Assembly: GCF_003590145.2 (NCBI RefSeq) | Contig: NZ_CP060436.1 | Coordinates: 3,229,001-3,293,000 of the forward strand | Direction of reading: 5' to 3' | Length of the DNA stretch: 64,000 nt | DNA from: Pseudooceanicola algae | Lineage (GTDB): Bacteria > Pseudomonadota > Alphaproteobacteria > Rhodobacterales > Rhodobacteraceae | In this document: positions 36,704-45,554 of the stretch, one piece after another | How the letters are laid out: each line of letters starts with the position of its first letter | Position numbering within the stretch: the first letter of the stretch is position 1 | The notes under the pieces: generated by a model | Databases searched by the model: none | Told to the model about the DNA's origin: nothing | The model's input: the letters and a program-made list of their open reading frames with translations, nothing else | Made by a program: the position numbers and the translations under genes

Positions 36704-37576
36704 TCAAAGGCCCAGATCGGCCCCGTCCTCGGCCTTTTTCACAGTGAGCGTTCGTGTGGGAAAGGGAATGTCGATGCCACCGGCATCCATCGCCTCCTTC
36801 ACCTTGCGTGTCATGTCGGTCTGAAAGCCGAACAGATCGGCGCGGTTGCACCAGACGCGCACCAGGAAGTCGACCGAGCTTTCGCCGAGGTTGCTGACCT
36901 GAATAAAGGGCTCGGGGTCGGCCAGGGCGCGGGGATCGGCCAGGATGGTGTCCTTGATGATCTGCTCGGCCGCCTTCAGGTCGCTGTCGTAGCTGACGCC
37001 AAAGGTCCATTCCGCCCGACGGGTCGGATAGACCGAATAGTTGGTGATCGTATTGCCCCAGACCTGGCTGTTGGGGATGATGATCTGGGTATTGGACAGG
37101 CTGGCCAACTCTGTGTTGTTGAGCGAGATCGACATGACCGTGCCCATCTGGCCGCTGACCTCGACGAAATCGCCGTTCTTGAACGGGCGGAAGAAGATGA
37201 TCATCACGCCGGCGGCGATATTGGACAGGGTGCCTTGCAGGGCCAGACCGATGGCAAGACCGGCGGCACCGATCAGGGCGACGATCGAGGTCGTCTGCAC
37301 CCCGAAGGTGTTCAGCACGAAAAGCACCGACAGGCCGATCACCGCGTAGCTCAGGATCGAGCCGAAGAAGGCGAACAGCGTGTCGTCCAGTTCCTGATGC
37401 TTCTTCGAGATCCCGAGGATCCGGCGCTTGACCCATCCGGCAAACCAGAAGCCGACGATCAGGATCAGGATGGCAGCAAGGACATTGCCGAGGACCGAGG
37501 CCAGCAGTTCAAGGGAAATCACGTCCCCGATGCTGTGTCCGTTCCAGAGTTCTTTGTTCCAAAAAGAGTCGATCAT
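36704..37576 (-). CDS. MscS family small-conductance mechanosensitive channel
   Basis: Inner-membrane osmotic safety channel, 290 residues, the MscS core length. Three N-terminal membrane helices end in the Gly/Ala-rich pore helix ([19 protein letters not shown]), followed by [15 protein letters not shown] at the start of the cytoplasmic beta domain and the usual alpha/beta C-terminus. The start overlaps the phhB stop by 4 bp. It is the last gene of a minus-strand cluster and has its own terminator. Confidence 0.95.
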   Translation of the reverse strand: MIDSFWNKELWNGHSIGDVISLELLASVLGNVLAAILILIVGFWFAGWVKRRILGISKKHQELDDTLFAFFGSILSYAVIGLSVLFVLNTFGVQTTSIVALIGAAGLAIGLALQGTLSNIAAGVMIIFFRPFKNGDFVEVSGQMGTVMSISLNNTELASLSNTQIIIPNSQVWGNTITNYSVYPTRRAEWTFGVSYDSDLKAAEQIIKDTILADPRALADPEPFIQVSNLGESSVDFLVRVWCNRADLFGFQTDMTRKVKEAMDAGGIDIPFPTRTLTVKKAEDGADLGL

Positions 37577-37869
37577 GTCAGCAGCTGGTCCATTTTTCTT
37601 GCAAGTTTCGCATCCAGCGACGTTAAGCCGCCCATGTCATGGGTTGTCAACCTGACGTTGACTGTCTTGTAACTGTTGCTCCAGTCCGGGTGATGGTCCC
37701 ATTTCTCGGCCCAGAGCGCTGCGCGGGTCATGAAGGCGAAGGCTTCGGTGAAGTCGCCGAAGGTAAATGTCTTTTCCAGCACGTCGCCGTCGCTGTCGAT
37801 TTCCCAGCCGGAGTCCAGCAAGGGGCCCAGCAGGGCGTCGCGGGCGGATTTGCTGAAAAGTTCGGTCAT
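37573..37869 (-). CDS. phhB: 4a-hydroxytetrahydrobiopterin dehydratase (PCD/PhhB-like)
   Basis: 98-residue pterin-4a-carbinolamine dehydratase; recycles the cofactor of aromatic amino acid hydroxylases, and homologues may also take part in other pterin chemistry. The active-site block [21 protein letters not shown] is clear. It overlaps the FemAB-like gene upstream and the mscS-type gene downstream by 4 bp each. No phenylalanine hydroxylase gene is in the window. Confidence 0.93.
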   Translation of the reverse strand: MTELFSKSARDALLGPLLDSGWEIDSDGDVLEKTFTFGDFTEAFAFMTRAALWAEKWDHHPDWSNSYKTVNVRLTTHDMGGLTSLDAKLARKMDQLLT

Positions 37870-39062
37870 TCCTGTTCCTCCTGTTGTTCGCGGCGGAAAG
37901 GACCGTATTCGGTCAGAACCTCGATATCCTCGTCGACGGCACGGGCTTCGGCCCGCAGGAATTCGTCGATGGCATGGGCGAGGTTCGGATCGGCGATCCA
38001 GTGCAGCGAATGGGTGCGGGCGGGCAGATAGCCGCGCGCCAGCTTGTGTTCGCCCTGTGCTCCGGCTTCGACGCGGGCCTTGCCGGTGGCGATGGCATGG
38101 TCGATGGCCTGATAGTAGCACAGTTCGAAATGCAGGCAGGGATGGTGTTCGGTGCAGCCCCAGTAGCGCCCGAACAGCACGTCCCGCCCGATCATGTTCA
38201 GCGCGCCGGCGACCATCTGGCCGTCGCGTTCGGCCAGCGCCAGAAGCACGTCGTCGCGCATCTCCTGTTGCAGGATGTCGAAGAAATCCCGCGTCAGGTA
38301 GGGCGTGCCCCATTTGCGGCTGCCGGTGTCCATGTAGAAACGCCAGAAGGCATCCCAATGCGCCGGGCGCAGGTCGTCCCCGGTCAGCAGATGGATGCGG
38401 CCACCGAAGTCCTGCGCCTGCCGGCGTTCCTTGCGGATATTCTTGCGCTTGCGTGACGACAGCGTTTCGAGAAAGTCATCGAAGGTCGCGTAGCCCCGGT
38501 TTTCCCAGTGGAACTGCGTCGAATAGCGCCGCATAAGGCCCATGGCTTCGCCCGCCTCGGCCTCGGCTTCGGTGCAGAAGGTCGCATGCAGCCCCGACAG
38601 CCCGTTTTCCGACGCCAGTTGCACCGCGCCCTGCACCAGAGCCGCCATCCCGGTGCCCTCATGGCCCGGCTTGACCAGAAAACGCCGCCCCGTCGCGGGG
38701 GTGAAGGGCACGGCGATCTGCAGCTTCGGGTAATAGCGCCCGCCGGCGCGTTCATAGGCATGGGCCCAGTTGAAATCGAAGATATATTCGCCCTGGCTAT
38801 GCCCCTTGGCATAGGATGGGGCGACGCCGATCAGCGTGCCGTCGCTCCATGCGGTCAGGTAATGCGGCTCCCACCCGGTGCCGGGCCCGACCGAGCCGCT
38901 GTCTTCCAGCGCTTTCAGGAACCGCCAGGTGGTGAAGGGGTCGATGGGGGCGCCGCCCGTGCTGGTCTCGGGGCAGGCGCAGGCATCCCATTCGGCCTGC
39001 GCGATCCCGGAAACAGAGGACAGCAGGCGGATTTCGATACTTTGGTCGCGGGAATTATCCAT
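37866..39062 (-). CDS. FemAB-like (DUF482) GNAT acyltransferase
   Basis: 398-residue protein of the DUF482/FemAB-like peptidogalycan family (tandem GNAT fold). Recognisable parts are WDACACP...[12 protein letters not shown], the basic [14 protein letters not shown] segment, and [18 protein letters not shown]. Family members are expected to transfer acyl or aminoacyl groups, but the substrate is unproven. Start 39062 is preferred over 39098. It follows the glycerophosphodiesterase gene by 32 bp and overlaps phhB by 4 bp. Confidence 0.87.
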   Translation of the reverse strand: MDNSRDQSIEIRLLSSVSGIAQAEWDACACPETSTGGAPIDPFTTWRFLKALEDSGSVGPGTGWEPHYLTAWSDGTLIGVAPSYAKGHSQGEYIFDFNWAHAYERAGGRYYPKLQIAVPFTPATGRRFLVKPGHEGTGMAALVQGAVQLASENGLSGLHATFCTEAEAEAGEAMGLMRRYSTQFHWENRGYATFDDFLETLSSRKRKNIRKERRQAQDFGGRIHLLTGDDLRPAHWDAFWRFYMDTGSRKWGTPYLTRDFFDILQQEMRDDVLLALAERDGQMVAGALNMIGRDVLFGRYWGCTEHHPCLHFELCYYQAIDHAIATGKARVEAGAQGEHKLARGYLPARTHSLHWIADPNLAHAIDEFLRAEARAVDEDIEVLTEYGPFRREQQEEQE

Positions 39063-39094
39063 CCCCCGATTATCTGTCCCGCGCCGTGGCGGGA

Positions 39095-39898
39095 TCAAGC
39101 GGGAATGGCCGCGTCATACCCTTCGAAGGTCACATTGTCGGCAAGCGCCCGCGCAGATGCCTCTTCGGCCGAAGACCGGATAGTCCAGCAGAGCACGGGG
39201 ATGCCCGCGTCACGCAGCGCCTGCACGGCGGGGCGGTCAAGGTCGCGGGCGTGATGGCTGATGAACGAAGACCCGGTGGTCGCGAAGTCCGCAAGGTCGC
39301 GCAGCCGGGCCCGGCGTGCTTCGGGCAGGCTCGGGAAATCGTCCGCATCATAGCCGCAGCTGGTCAGGCCACGCGGGACGCCGGGCGCAAACCGGGCCAT
39401 GCGGGCGACCGCGTCGGGGTTGAAGGACATGAAGGCCAGTGGACCGTCATAGCCTTCGACCGCTGCGGCGGCGGCTTTTTCAAGCGTCTCGGGAGGTAGG
39501 TCGGGGACATCCGCACGGCCCTGATCCTTGATCTCGACCAGCAGGGGCACGCGCCCCGCGACCAGGTCGAGGATCTCGGCAAAAGTGGGGATGGTGTCCG
39601 AAGAACCCGTCAGGGTCAGGCCCCGCAGCGACGCGGCATCCTGCGCGCAGACCGGGCCGGTCGCACCGGTCACGCGGTCGAGCGTGTCGTCGTGAAAGAC
39701 CATGGCGACCCCATCGGAGGACGGTTGCAGGTCGATCTCGATCCCGTAACCGGCCTCGACGGCGGCGAGGATGGCGGCGCGGCTGTTTTCGATCCGCCCG
39801 CCGGCTTGATCGTGAAAGCCCCGGTGCGCGATGGGCGCGCCCCGGAAGCTGTCGTGCAGGGTCGGGGATGTCGGCGTCTGGGCGGTCGGGTCGGACAT
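39095..39898 (-). CDS. Glycerophosphodiester phosphodiesterase family protein
   Basis: 267-residue TIM-barrel enzyme releasing glycerol-3-phosphate from glycerophosphodiesters. The catalytic pattern is present: IAHRGF (His, Arg), IENSR (Glu), GIEIDLQ (Glu, Asp) and VFHDDTLDR (His). No signal peptide, so it is probably cytoplasmic. It follows the RidA gene by 55 bp and precedes the FemAB-like gene in the same direction; the three recur together in this lineage as far as I recall. Confidence 0.92.
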   Translation of the reverse strand: MSDPTAQTPTSPTLHDSFRGAPIAHRGFHDQAGGRIENSRAAILAAVEAGYGIEIDLQPSSDGVAMVFHDDTLDRVTGATGPVCAQDAASLRGLTLTGSSDTIPTFAEILDLVAGRVPLLVEIKDQGRADVPDLPPETLEKAAAAAVEGYDGPLAFMSFNPDAVARMARFAPGVPRGLTSCGYDADDFPSLPEARRARLRDLADFATTGSSFISHHARDLDRPAVQALRDAGIPVLCWTIRSSAEEASARALADNVTFEGYDAAIPA

Positions 39899-39953
39899 GG
39901 TGTTTCCTGTCGGTATCGGGTCAGGCTCACAGGGTCAGGCGCACAGGGCAGGC

Positions 39954-40418
39954 TCAGACGAGTTCGAAGATGCCTTCGATCTCGACCGCGCCATTCATCG
40001 GCAGCGCCCCGGCGGACACGGCGGACCGCGCGTGGCGGCCGGCATCGCCCAGTACCGCGACCAGCAGATCCGAGGCACCGTTGATCACGGCGGGCTGGTC
40101 TTCGAAGTCGGGGGTGGAATTGACGAAGGCGGTCAGCTTCAGCACCCGCTTCAGCCGGGTCCAGTCGCCGTCGCAGGCCGCGTGGACCTGAGACAGAAGG
40201 CTGAGCGCGCAGCGTTTGGCGGCTTCGGAGCCCTGTTCAGGGGTCAGATCCGTGCCGACCTTGCCGGTGATCGGGCCATTTTCATCGATCGAGATCTGGC
40301 CCGAGACATAGACTGTCTTGCCGCTGATCATATAGGGAACGTAGTTGGCAATGGGCGCGGCTGCCTTGGGCAGGGTCAGGCCAAGCTCGGCCAGGCGGGC
40401 GTCGATATCGGTGCTCAT
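39954..40418 (-). CDS. RidA/YjgF family protein
   Basis: 154-residue member of the Rid (YER057c/YjgF) superfamily, enamine/imine deaminase-like. NYVPYMISGKTVYVSGQ and TPEQGSEAAKRCALSLLSQV are typical of the longer Rid subfamily that lacks the strict RidA catalytic set, so deaminase activity is not assured. It is the first gene of the minus-strand cluster running to the mechanosensitive channel. Confidence 0.9.
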   Translation of the reverse strand: MSTDIDARLAELGLTLPKAAAPIANYVPYMISGKTVYVSGQISIDENGPITGKVGTDLTPEQGSEAAKRCALSLLSQVHAACDGDWTRLKRVLKLTAFVNSTPDFEDQPAVINGASDLLVAVLGDAGRHARSAVSAGALPMNGAVEIEGIFELV

Positions 40419-40579
40419 GTGCGTCTCCGTTGCGGGGCGATGTTTGGCGCGACGCTACAAGCCCGCGCCGCGATTGCAACCGCGAATGCACCGGGCCGGA
40501 GCCGCAGGCGGATCGTTTGGGGCGGGTCTTGAAGAGGTGTCCCTGGCCTTGGGGATGTCCTGCCGGTTCCCTTGCGGCG

Positions 40580-41917
40580 TCAGCGGAACGCCTTGGCAAA
40601 ATAATCCGCAAAGGGTTTCACCAGATAGGCCAGGGGGGTGCGGTCGCCGGTGCGCAGGTAGGCCTCGACCGGCATGCCGGGGATCAGCAATTGGTCCTGG
40701 GGCAGCTTGTCCGTTTCGCCCGCGTTCAAGCGAATCTCGACCTGGTAGTAGGCCTGCCCCGTGACCTCGTCGCGAAAGGCATCGGCGCTGATCCGGGTCA
40801 GCCTGCCGGCCAGTTCCGGGGTCGTGCGTTGGTCGAAGGCGGGAAAGCGCAGCAGCGCGTCCTGATCAAGGTGCAGCGCATCCACATGGATCGGCTCTAC
40901 CCGCGCGGCGATGACCAGCGGACGGTCGTCGGGCACCAAGTAGAGCACCGGCTCGGCCGGTTTCAGGACCGATCGCGGCCCGAAAACCTGCAGATCATAG
41001 ACCACGCCAGCCACCGGAGAGCGGATTTGCAGCCGATCCAGCCTTTGACCCAGGGCGCGGCGGCGTTCCAGCAATTCCAATTCCCGGTATTGCTGTTCGC
41101 GCAGGCCCTCGATGGCTTCCTGGCGGGCCGAGACACCGAGGTTCAGGATTTCCAGCCGGGTCTCCGTGATCCGCCCCTGGGCTTCGGCGCGGGCTGCGGT
41201 CAAATCGCCGATCTCGCCCTGAAGGCGGGCGGATTCGCGTTGCAGGGCCAGCACCCGCGCGATCTGCGACAAACCCCGATCCAGCAGGCCCTGTTGAATT
41301 TCCAACTCCTGCGCGATCAGGTCCAGTTGCAGGGAATAGGCCGCAAGCTGCGCTTCCATCCCGTTGATTTGACTTGAAATCTGGGCGCTGCGTTCCTGCA
41401 ATTGCTGTTCGGCCTGACGCCGGGCGACCTGTCGTGCCGCGCGCAGGCGGGTCTGCCCGGCCAACAGTTCGGCCACGTCGGGATTGCGCGCCGCTTCCTC
41501 CATCGCGAGCGTCGGGAAGACAAGTGTATCGGCGTCGTCCCGTTCAGCCACCAGGCGTCCGCGCCGGGCCATGAGTTCGAAAAGCTGCCCTTCGACGATC
41601 GCGAGGTCCGACGCCAGACCGTCGGCGTCAAGTTCCAGCAGGATTGCGCCGGCATCGACCCGATCGCCCTCGGCGACGCCGAGCGTGCGGACAACGCCGC
41701 CCTCGGGGTGCTGGACCACCTGGCGATTGCGCTCGACTTCGATCTGACCCGAAGCGATGACCGCGCCGGCGATCCGCGTCAGGGCGGACCAGGTGCCGAA
41801 GCCGCCAAGGAGCAACAGCAGGGCGGCGAACCCCAGCAGCAGCGGCATGCGGGCCGACAGCACCCTGTCGCCCGCACGGGAGGCGGAAGGCCTGGGCGGA
41901 GGTGCCTGTCTGGTCAT
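40580..41917 (-). CDS. Type I secretion membrane fusion protein (HlyD family)
   Basis: 445-residue periplasmic adaptor of a type I secretion system. One N-terminal membrane helix (~25-48) follows a short Pro/Arg-rich cytosolic part; a barrel/lipoyl half-domain (SGQIEVERNRQVVQHPEGGVV) precedes a long coiled-coil hairpin (~100-290) and the C-terminal barrel (RSPVAGVVYDLQVFGPRSVL...GMPVEAYLRTGDRTPLAYL). Its start overlaps the stop of the ABC exporter by 4 bp. No outer-membrane TolC-like gene is adjacent. Confidence 0.93.
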   Translation of the reverse strand: MTRQAPPPRPSASRAGDRVLSARMPLLLGFAALLLLLGGFGTWSALTRIAGAVIASGQIEVERNRQVVQHPEGGVVRTLGVAEGDRVDAGAILLELDADGLASDLAIVEGQLFELMARRGRLVAERDDADTLVFPTLAMEEAARNPDVAELLAGQTRLRAARQVARRQAEQQLQERSAQISSQINGMEAQLAAYSLQLDLIAQELEIQQGLLDRGLSQIARVLALQRESARLQGEIGDLTAARAEAQGRITETRLEILNLGVSARQEAIEGLREQQYRELELLERRRALGQRLDRLQIRSPVAGVVYDLQVFGPRSVLKPAEPVLYLVPDDRPLVIAARVEPIHVDALHLDQDALLRFPAFDQRTTPELAGRLTRISADAFRDEVTGQAYYQVEIRLNAGETDKLPQDQLLIPGMPVEAYLRTGDRTPLAYLVKPFADYFAKAFR

Positions 41918-43647
41918 TGTACACCCCCCTGACCGGTCGCCTTGCGGATCTGGTCATGGTTCTGCAACACCTTGCGCAGCACGTCGTCACGCGGTCCGAA
42001 GGCGACGCGATTGCCATGTTCCAGCATCAGCAGCAGGTCGCATTCCTGGATCGCCGCGGGCCTGTGCGCCATGATCATGATCGCGCAGCCTTCGGATTTC
42101 AGCACCCGGATCGCGCTGTTCAGCGCCTCGCTGCCTTCGTTGTCGAGGTTCGAGTTCGGCTCGTCCAGCACCAGCAGCACCGGGTCGCCATACATCGCCC
42201 GCGCCAGGCCGATCCGCTGGATCTGGCCACCGGACAAGCGGCCGCCATGGGCGCTGACCATTGTGTCATAGCCTTCGGGCATCCGCAGGATCATGTCATG
42301 GGCATCGGCGCGCCGCGCGGCTTCGACCACCTTGGCGTCATCCGGCGTCTCGGCCATGCGAGAGATATTGGCGCCGATGCTGCCGTCGAACAATTCGACC
42401 CTCTGCGGCAGGTAGCCGATCAGGTTGCCGAGCATCTCGCCGGGATATTGTTCAAGCGTGGCGCCGTCGAGGCGGATCTTGCCCCCCTGACAGGGCCAGG
42501 CGCCGGTCATGGCGCGGGCCAGCGTGGATTTGCCCGCCCCCGAGGGGCCGATGACGCCAAGCGCCTGGCCCGGGTCGATGCCGAAACTGACCATGCGCAG
42601 GGTGGCGGCCTTTTCGCCCGGTGGCGTGACGGTGGCCTGCTGAATCTCGACCTTGGCCCTGGGGCGCGGCAGGGTGGTCCGGGGTGGCTCCGCCGGTTCG
42701 ATCCCCAGCAGCCAGGCGAGGTTGGTCCAGCCGCGCCGCGCGCGTTGCAGCAGCGGCCAGTTGCCGATCAATTGTTCCACCGGGTTCAGCGCGCGCCCCA
42801 ACAGAACCGAGCCCGCAATCATCGCGCCGGCGCTGATTTCGCCCCGCAGGGCCAGCAGCGCCCCAAGGCCCAGCATTGCCGATTGCAGGAACAGCCGCAG
42901 CGTCTTGGTCAGCACCGAAAAGCCCGAGGTCACGTCGGCCAGCGCGATCTGGCGGCCGACCGCCATGCGACGCAAGCCCAGCCAGCGGCGGAAGACCGCG
43001 CCGCTCATGCCCATGGCGCGGATCATGCCGGCCTCTGCGCGCATCTGGTCGGCCTGACCTTGTGCCTGTTGTGCGGCCCCCTCAGCCTCGGCCTGGGGGT
43101 CGCGGGACAACATCTGGTTGAGCAGGGCGACCAGGATCAACACCGCCCCACCGCATAGCGCCAGACCACCCAGCAATGGGTGGAACAGGGCGATCCCGGC
43201 CAGGAAGACCGGCGTCCAGGGCAGGTCGAACAGCGCGCCGGGCACCGGAGAGGCCAGCAGCCTTTGCTGCGCCTCCACATCGGGGAGGGCCGAAGCGGAC
43301 AGGGGATCGGCATGGATCGCGGCGCGGCGCAGTGCGGCGTCATAGGCGCGGACGTCCAGCCGCGATTGCATCCTTGCCCCGATCCGCGACATGATCCGCC
43401 CCCGCGCGAAATCGAGCACGCCCATGACGCCGAACAGGAAGGCGATCAGCACCGTCAGGGCCATCAGCGTCTCGACAGATCGCGTGGTCATCACCCGATC
43501 ATAGACCAGCATCATGTAGAGCGGCCCGGCCAGCATCAGGAGATTGGCGAAGACTGAAAACAGCGCGGCGACCCAGAACAGGGCGCGATTTTCCCGACGA
43601 ATGGCGCGCAGTTCGACCAGCCCCCGGGCCTTGATCTGGTCGATCAT
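41914..43647 (-). CDS. Type I secretion ABC permease/ATPase (PrtD type)
   Basis: 577-residue exporter half-transporter: six membrane helices in the first ~300 residues and an ATPase domain with Walker A GPSGAGKS, signature LSGGQIQR and Walker B VLLVLDEPN. Lacks an N-terminal C39-like domain, so it fits the PrtD/AprD group that exports proteases or RTX proteins. ATG 43647 is chosen; an upstream in-frame ATG at 43722 is possible. Couples to the HlyD-type gene downstream. No Ca-binding nonapeptide-repeat substrate is in the window. Confidence 0.92.
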   Translation of the reverse strand: MIDQIKARGLVELRAIRRENRALFWVAALFSVFANLLMLAGPLYMMLVYDRVMTTRSVETLMALTVLIAFLFGVMGVLDFARGRIMSRIGARMQSRLDVRAYDAALRRAAIHADPLSASALPDVEAQQRLLASPVPGALFDLPWTPVFLAGIALFHPLLGGLALCGGAVLILVALLNQMLSRDPQAEAEGAAQQAQGQADQMRAEAGMIRAMGMSGAVFRRWLGLRRMAVGRQIALADVTSGFSVLTKTLRLFLQSAMLGLGALLALRGEISAGAMIAGSVLLGRALNPVEQLIGNWPLLQRARRGWTNLAWLLGIEPAEPPRTTLPRPRAKVEIQQATVTPPGEKAATLRMVSFGIDPGQALGVIGPSGAGKSTLARAMTGAWPCQGGKIRLDGATLEQYPGEMLGNLIGYLPQRVELFDGSIGANISRMAETPDDAKVVEAARRADAHDMILRMPEGYDTMVSAHGGRLSGGQIQRIGLARAMYGDPVLLVLDEPNSNLDNEGSEALNSAIRVLKSEGCAIMIMAHRPAAIQECDLLLMLEHGNRVAFGPRDDVLRKVLQNHDQIRKATGQGGVQ

Positions 43648-43925
43648 CGGGCGCTCCCGGTCCGCAGCGGCCGCCGGAGAGGCGCCATCATATTGCGACC
43701 CGCGTCTTTCCGCCCATGGCAATTTCGCGGTGTCGCGAGGGAAGTCAAGATCATAGTATGGCCCTTGATGGCCTGCGTCGCCACCGGGGGTGGCCTGTCG
43801 TTTCCGCGATACAGGTCAATTTTTTGCATGGGCAAGCTATGACACTCGCGCATTTAAAGAATAGATAAATGCTGCAGGCTATTCTGGCCTTCTATTGGAC
43901 CCAATTTGAAGAGATTGATCAGCGG

Positions 43926-44846
43926 ATGACCAACAGCCCTGCCGTGTCCCGGCCCCGGAATGCTTCTTCCCAACCTGCCGGATCCCTGCGGTCCAGGTCC
44001 ATACGCCGCGCGACCATGGCCGGCCTCGCCACGCTTGTCGCGCTGACGCTGGCGGGCTGTGCCGGGAACCAGCCTGCAGACACGCCGACACGGCTTTACG
44101 ATGACCCCTACGAGGCGGATAACCGCAAGACCCACTCCTTCAACAAGGCGCTGGACACGAATGTCCTGCGGCCCGTGTCGGTCACCTATGTCAAGGTCGT
44201 GCCACATGAATTCCGGTACCTGCTGGGCAATTTCGGCGAGAACCTCGGCACGCCGCTGGACGTGGTGAACAACCTGCTGCAATTCCGCTTTGGCCAGGCG
44301 GCCCTGAACACGGCGCGCTTCGTGATGAACACCACGCTCGGCTTCGGCGGTACGGTGGATGCGGCGACGAAATTCGGCATCCCCTGGCGCGATACCGATT
44401 TCGGCGAAACGCTTTACGTCTGGGGTGTTCCCGAAGGCGCCTACGTCGAACTGCCGGTCTTTGGCCCGTCGAATCAGCGCGATGCGGTCGCCAAGGTGGT
44501 GGACTTCATGAACTCGCCGCTCAGTTGGTTCGGGTATGACGTGAACGCGGATGTCTACCTGGTCGGTCTCGGCGCCCGGATGAGCGGCATCGCCTCGGCG
44601 CGGGGCGAAAATGCCGAAACCATCGACTCCGTGCTTTACAGCAGTGCCGACAGCTATTCCCAGGCGCGGTCGATCTACCTGCAGAACCGTCGCTATCAGC
44701 TGGCACGGAACGCGGGACGGACCGGAATGGGATCGAGCGAGGGGTCCGGATATGACGACCCCTATGGAAATTCCGACGAAGACCCTTATCTCGAGTCCTA
44801 TGATGATCCCTATGGTGAGACCTATGACGATCCTTACGCGCAATAA
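43926..44846 (+). CDS. mlaA: MlaA family outer-membrane lipoprotein
   Basis: Outer-membrane component of phospholipid retrograde transport (MlaA/VacJ). A long basic N-region and hydrophobic helix end in the lipobox LTLAGC; the VacJ core follows (PYEADNRKTHSFNKALD; VNNLLQFR; NTTLGFGGTVDAA; GVPEGAYVELPVFGPS). The C-terminal ~30 residues are acidic with repeated DDPY units, not part of the family core. Starts at 43869, 43926 and 44016 are possible; 43926 is a compromise. It overlaps mlaC by 23 bp. Confidence 0.9.
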   Translation: MTNSPAVSRPRNASSQPAGSLRSRSIRRATMAGLATLVALTLAGCAGNQPADTPTRLYDDPYEADNRKTHSFNKALDTNVLRPVSVTYVKVVPHEFRYLLGNFGENLGTPLDVVNNLLQFRFGQAALNTARFVMNTTLGFGGTVDAATKFGIPWRDTDFGETLYVWGVPEGAYVELPVFGPSNQRDAVAKVVDFMNSPLSWFGYDVNADVYLVGLGARMSGIASARGENAETIDSVLYSSADSYSQARSIYLQNRRYQLARNAGRTGMGSSEGSGYDDPYGNSDEDPYLESYDDPYGETYDDPYAQ

Positions 44847-45444
44847 CCCGAACCGACGCGGCTTTCTTGCTGCCGGAGCAGCGGCGCTTGCCGCCTCCGC
44901 CCTTCTGCCCGGAGCCGCGCGCGCGCTGACCGGGTCGCAGGCCGAACAGCTGGTGACCTCGGCGGTCGACCGGATCAATACCGTGATCTCCTCCGGCAAA
45001 TCCGAATCCGCGATGATTGCGGATTTTCAGCAGATCCTGAACCAATACGCCGATGTGAACATCATCGCCCGTTCCTGTCTTGGTGCCTCTGCGCGCACGG
45101 CATCGGCGGCTGAAATGGCGGCCTATACCAAGGCCTTCTCCGGCTACCTGGCCCGTAAGTACGGCAAGCGGTTCCGCGAATTCATCGGCGGTGAGATCAC
45201 GGTCAAGGGATCGCGCCAGGTGAAGACCTGGTACGAGGTTTCCTCGACCGCGGACCTGAGTGGGCAATCGCCTTTCGAAGTGCGCTTCCTGGTCTCGGAC
45301 GGATCGGGCAAGCCGCTGTTCTTCGACCTGTTCATCGAAGGCATTTCGCTGCGCCTGACCGAACGGGACGAAATCGGCGCGATGCTGGATCAGAACCGTG
45401 GCAGCATGGCCGGTCTGACGGCCGCCCTGCAGAAGGCGGGCTGA
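44824..45444 (+). CDS. mlaC: MlaC/Ttg2D family periplasmic phospholipid-binding protein
   Basis: 206-residue periplasmic lipid shuttle acting between MlaA and the inner-membrane MlaFEDB complex. The N-terminus carries a twin-arginine signal (NRRGFLAAGAAALAASAL, ending AARA) rather than an ordinary Sec signal. The body matches the Tol_Tol_Ttg2 family (VDRINTVISSGKS; YTKAFSGYLARKYGKRF; KVKTWYEV-like VKTWYEVSS). Its ATG lies inside the last YDDPY codons of mlaA, so the two are strongly coupled. No mlaFED genes are nearby. Confidence 0.92.
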   Translation: MTILTRNNPNRRGFLAAGAAALAASALLPGAARALTGSQAEQLVTSAVDRINTVISSGKSESAMIADFQQILNQYADVNIIARSCLGASARTASAAEMAAYTKAFSGYLARKYGKRFREFIGGEITVKGSRQVKTWYEVSSTADLSGQSPFEVRFLVSDGSGKPLFFDLFIEGISLRLTERDEIGAMLDQNRGSMAGLTAALQKAG

Positions 45445-45499
45445 GGCCAGCGCGCCACCGGTTCGAGGACCGGCCCGTGGCCAAATATCCGACAAATTG

Positions 45500-45529
45500 A
45501 AAAGGGCGGCCCCGCGGGGTCGCCCTTTT
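45500..45529. terminator. Bidirectional terminator between mlaC and PBP1A gene
   Basis: AAAAGGGCG-GCCCC-GCG-GGGTCGCCCTTTT: GC stem flanked by A-run and T-run, so it can end transcription from both sides. Confidence 0.85.
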
Positions 45530-45554
45530 GTTGTTTCCGCCCGATCTGGTCGCG

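Noticed and set aside
44740-44846. RTX-type calcium repeats in the MlaA tail as a type I secretion substrate
   Set aside because: The units are DDPY, not the GGxGxDxLx nonapeptide, and the protein has a lipobox and MlaA core.
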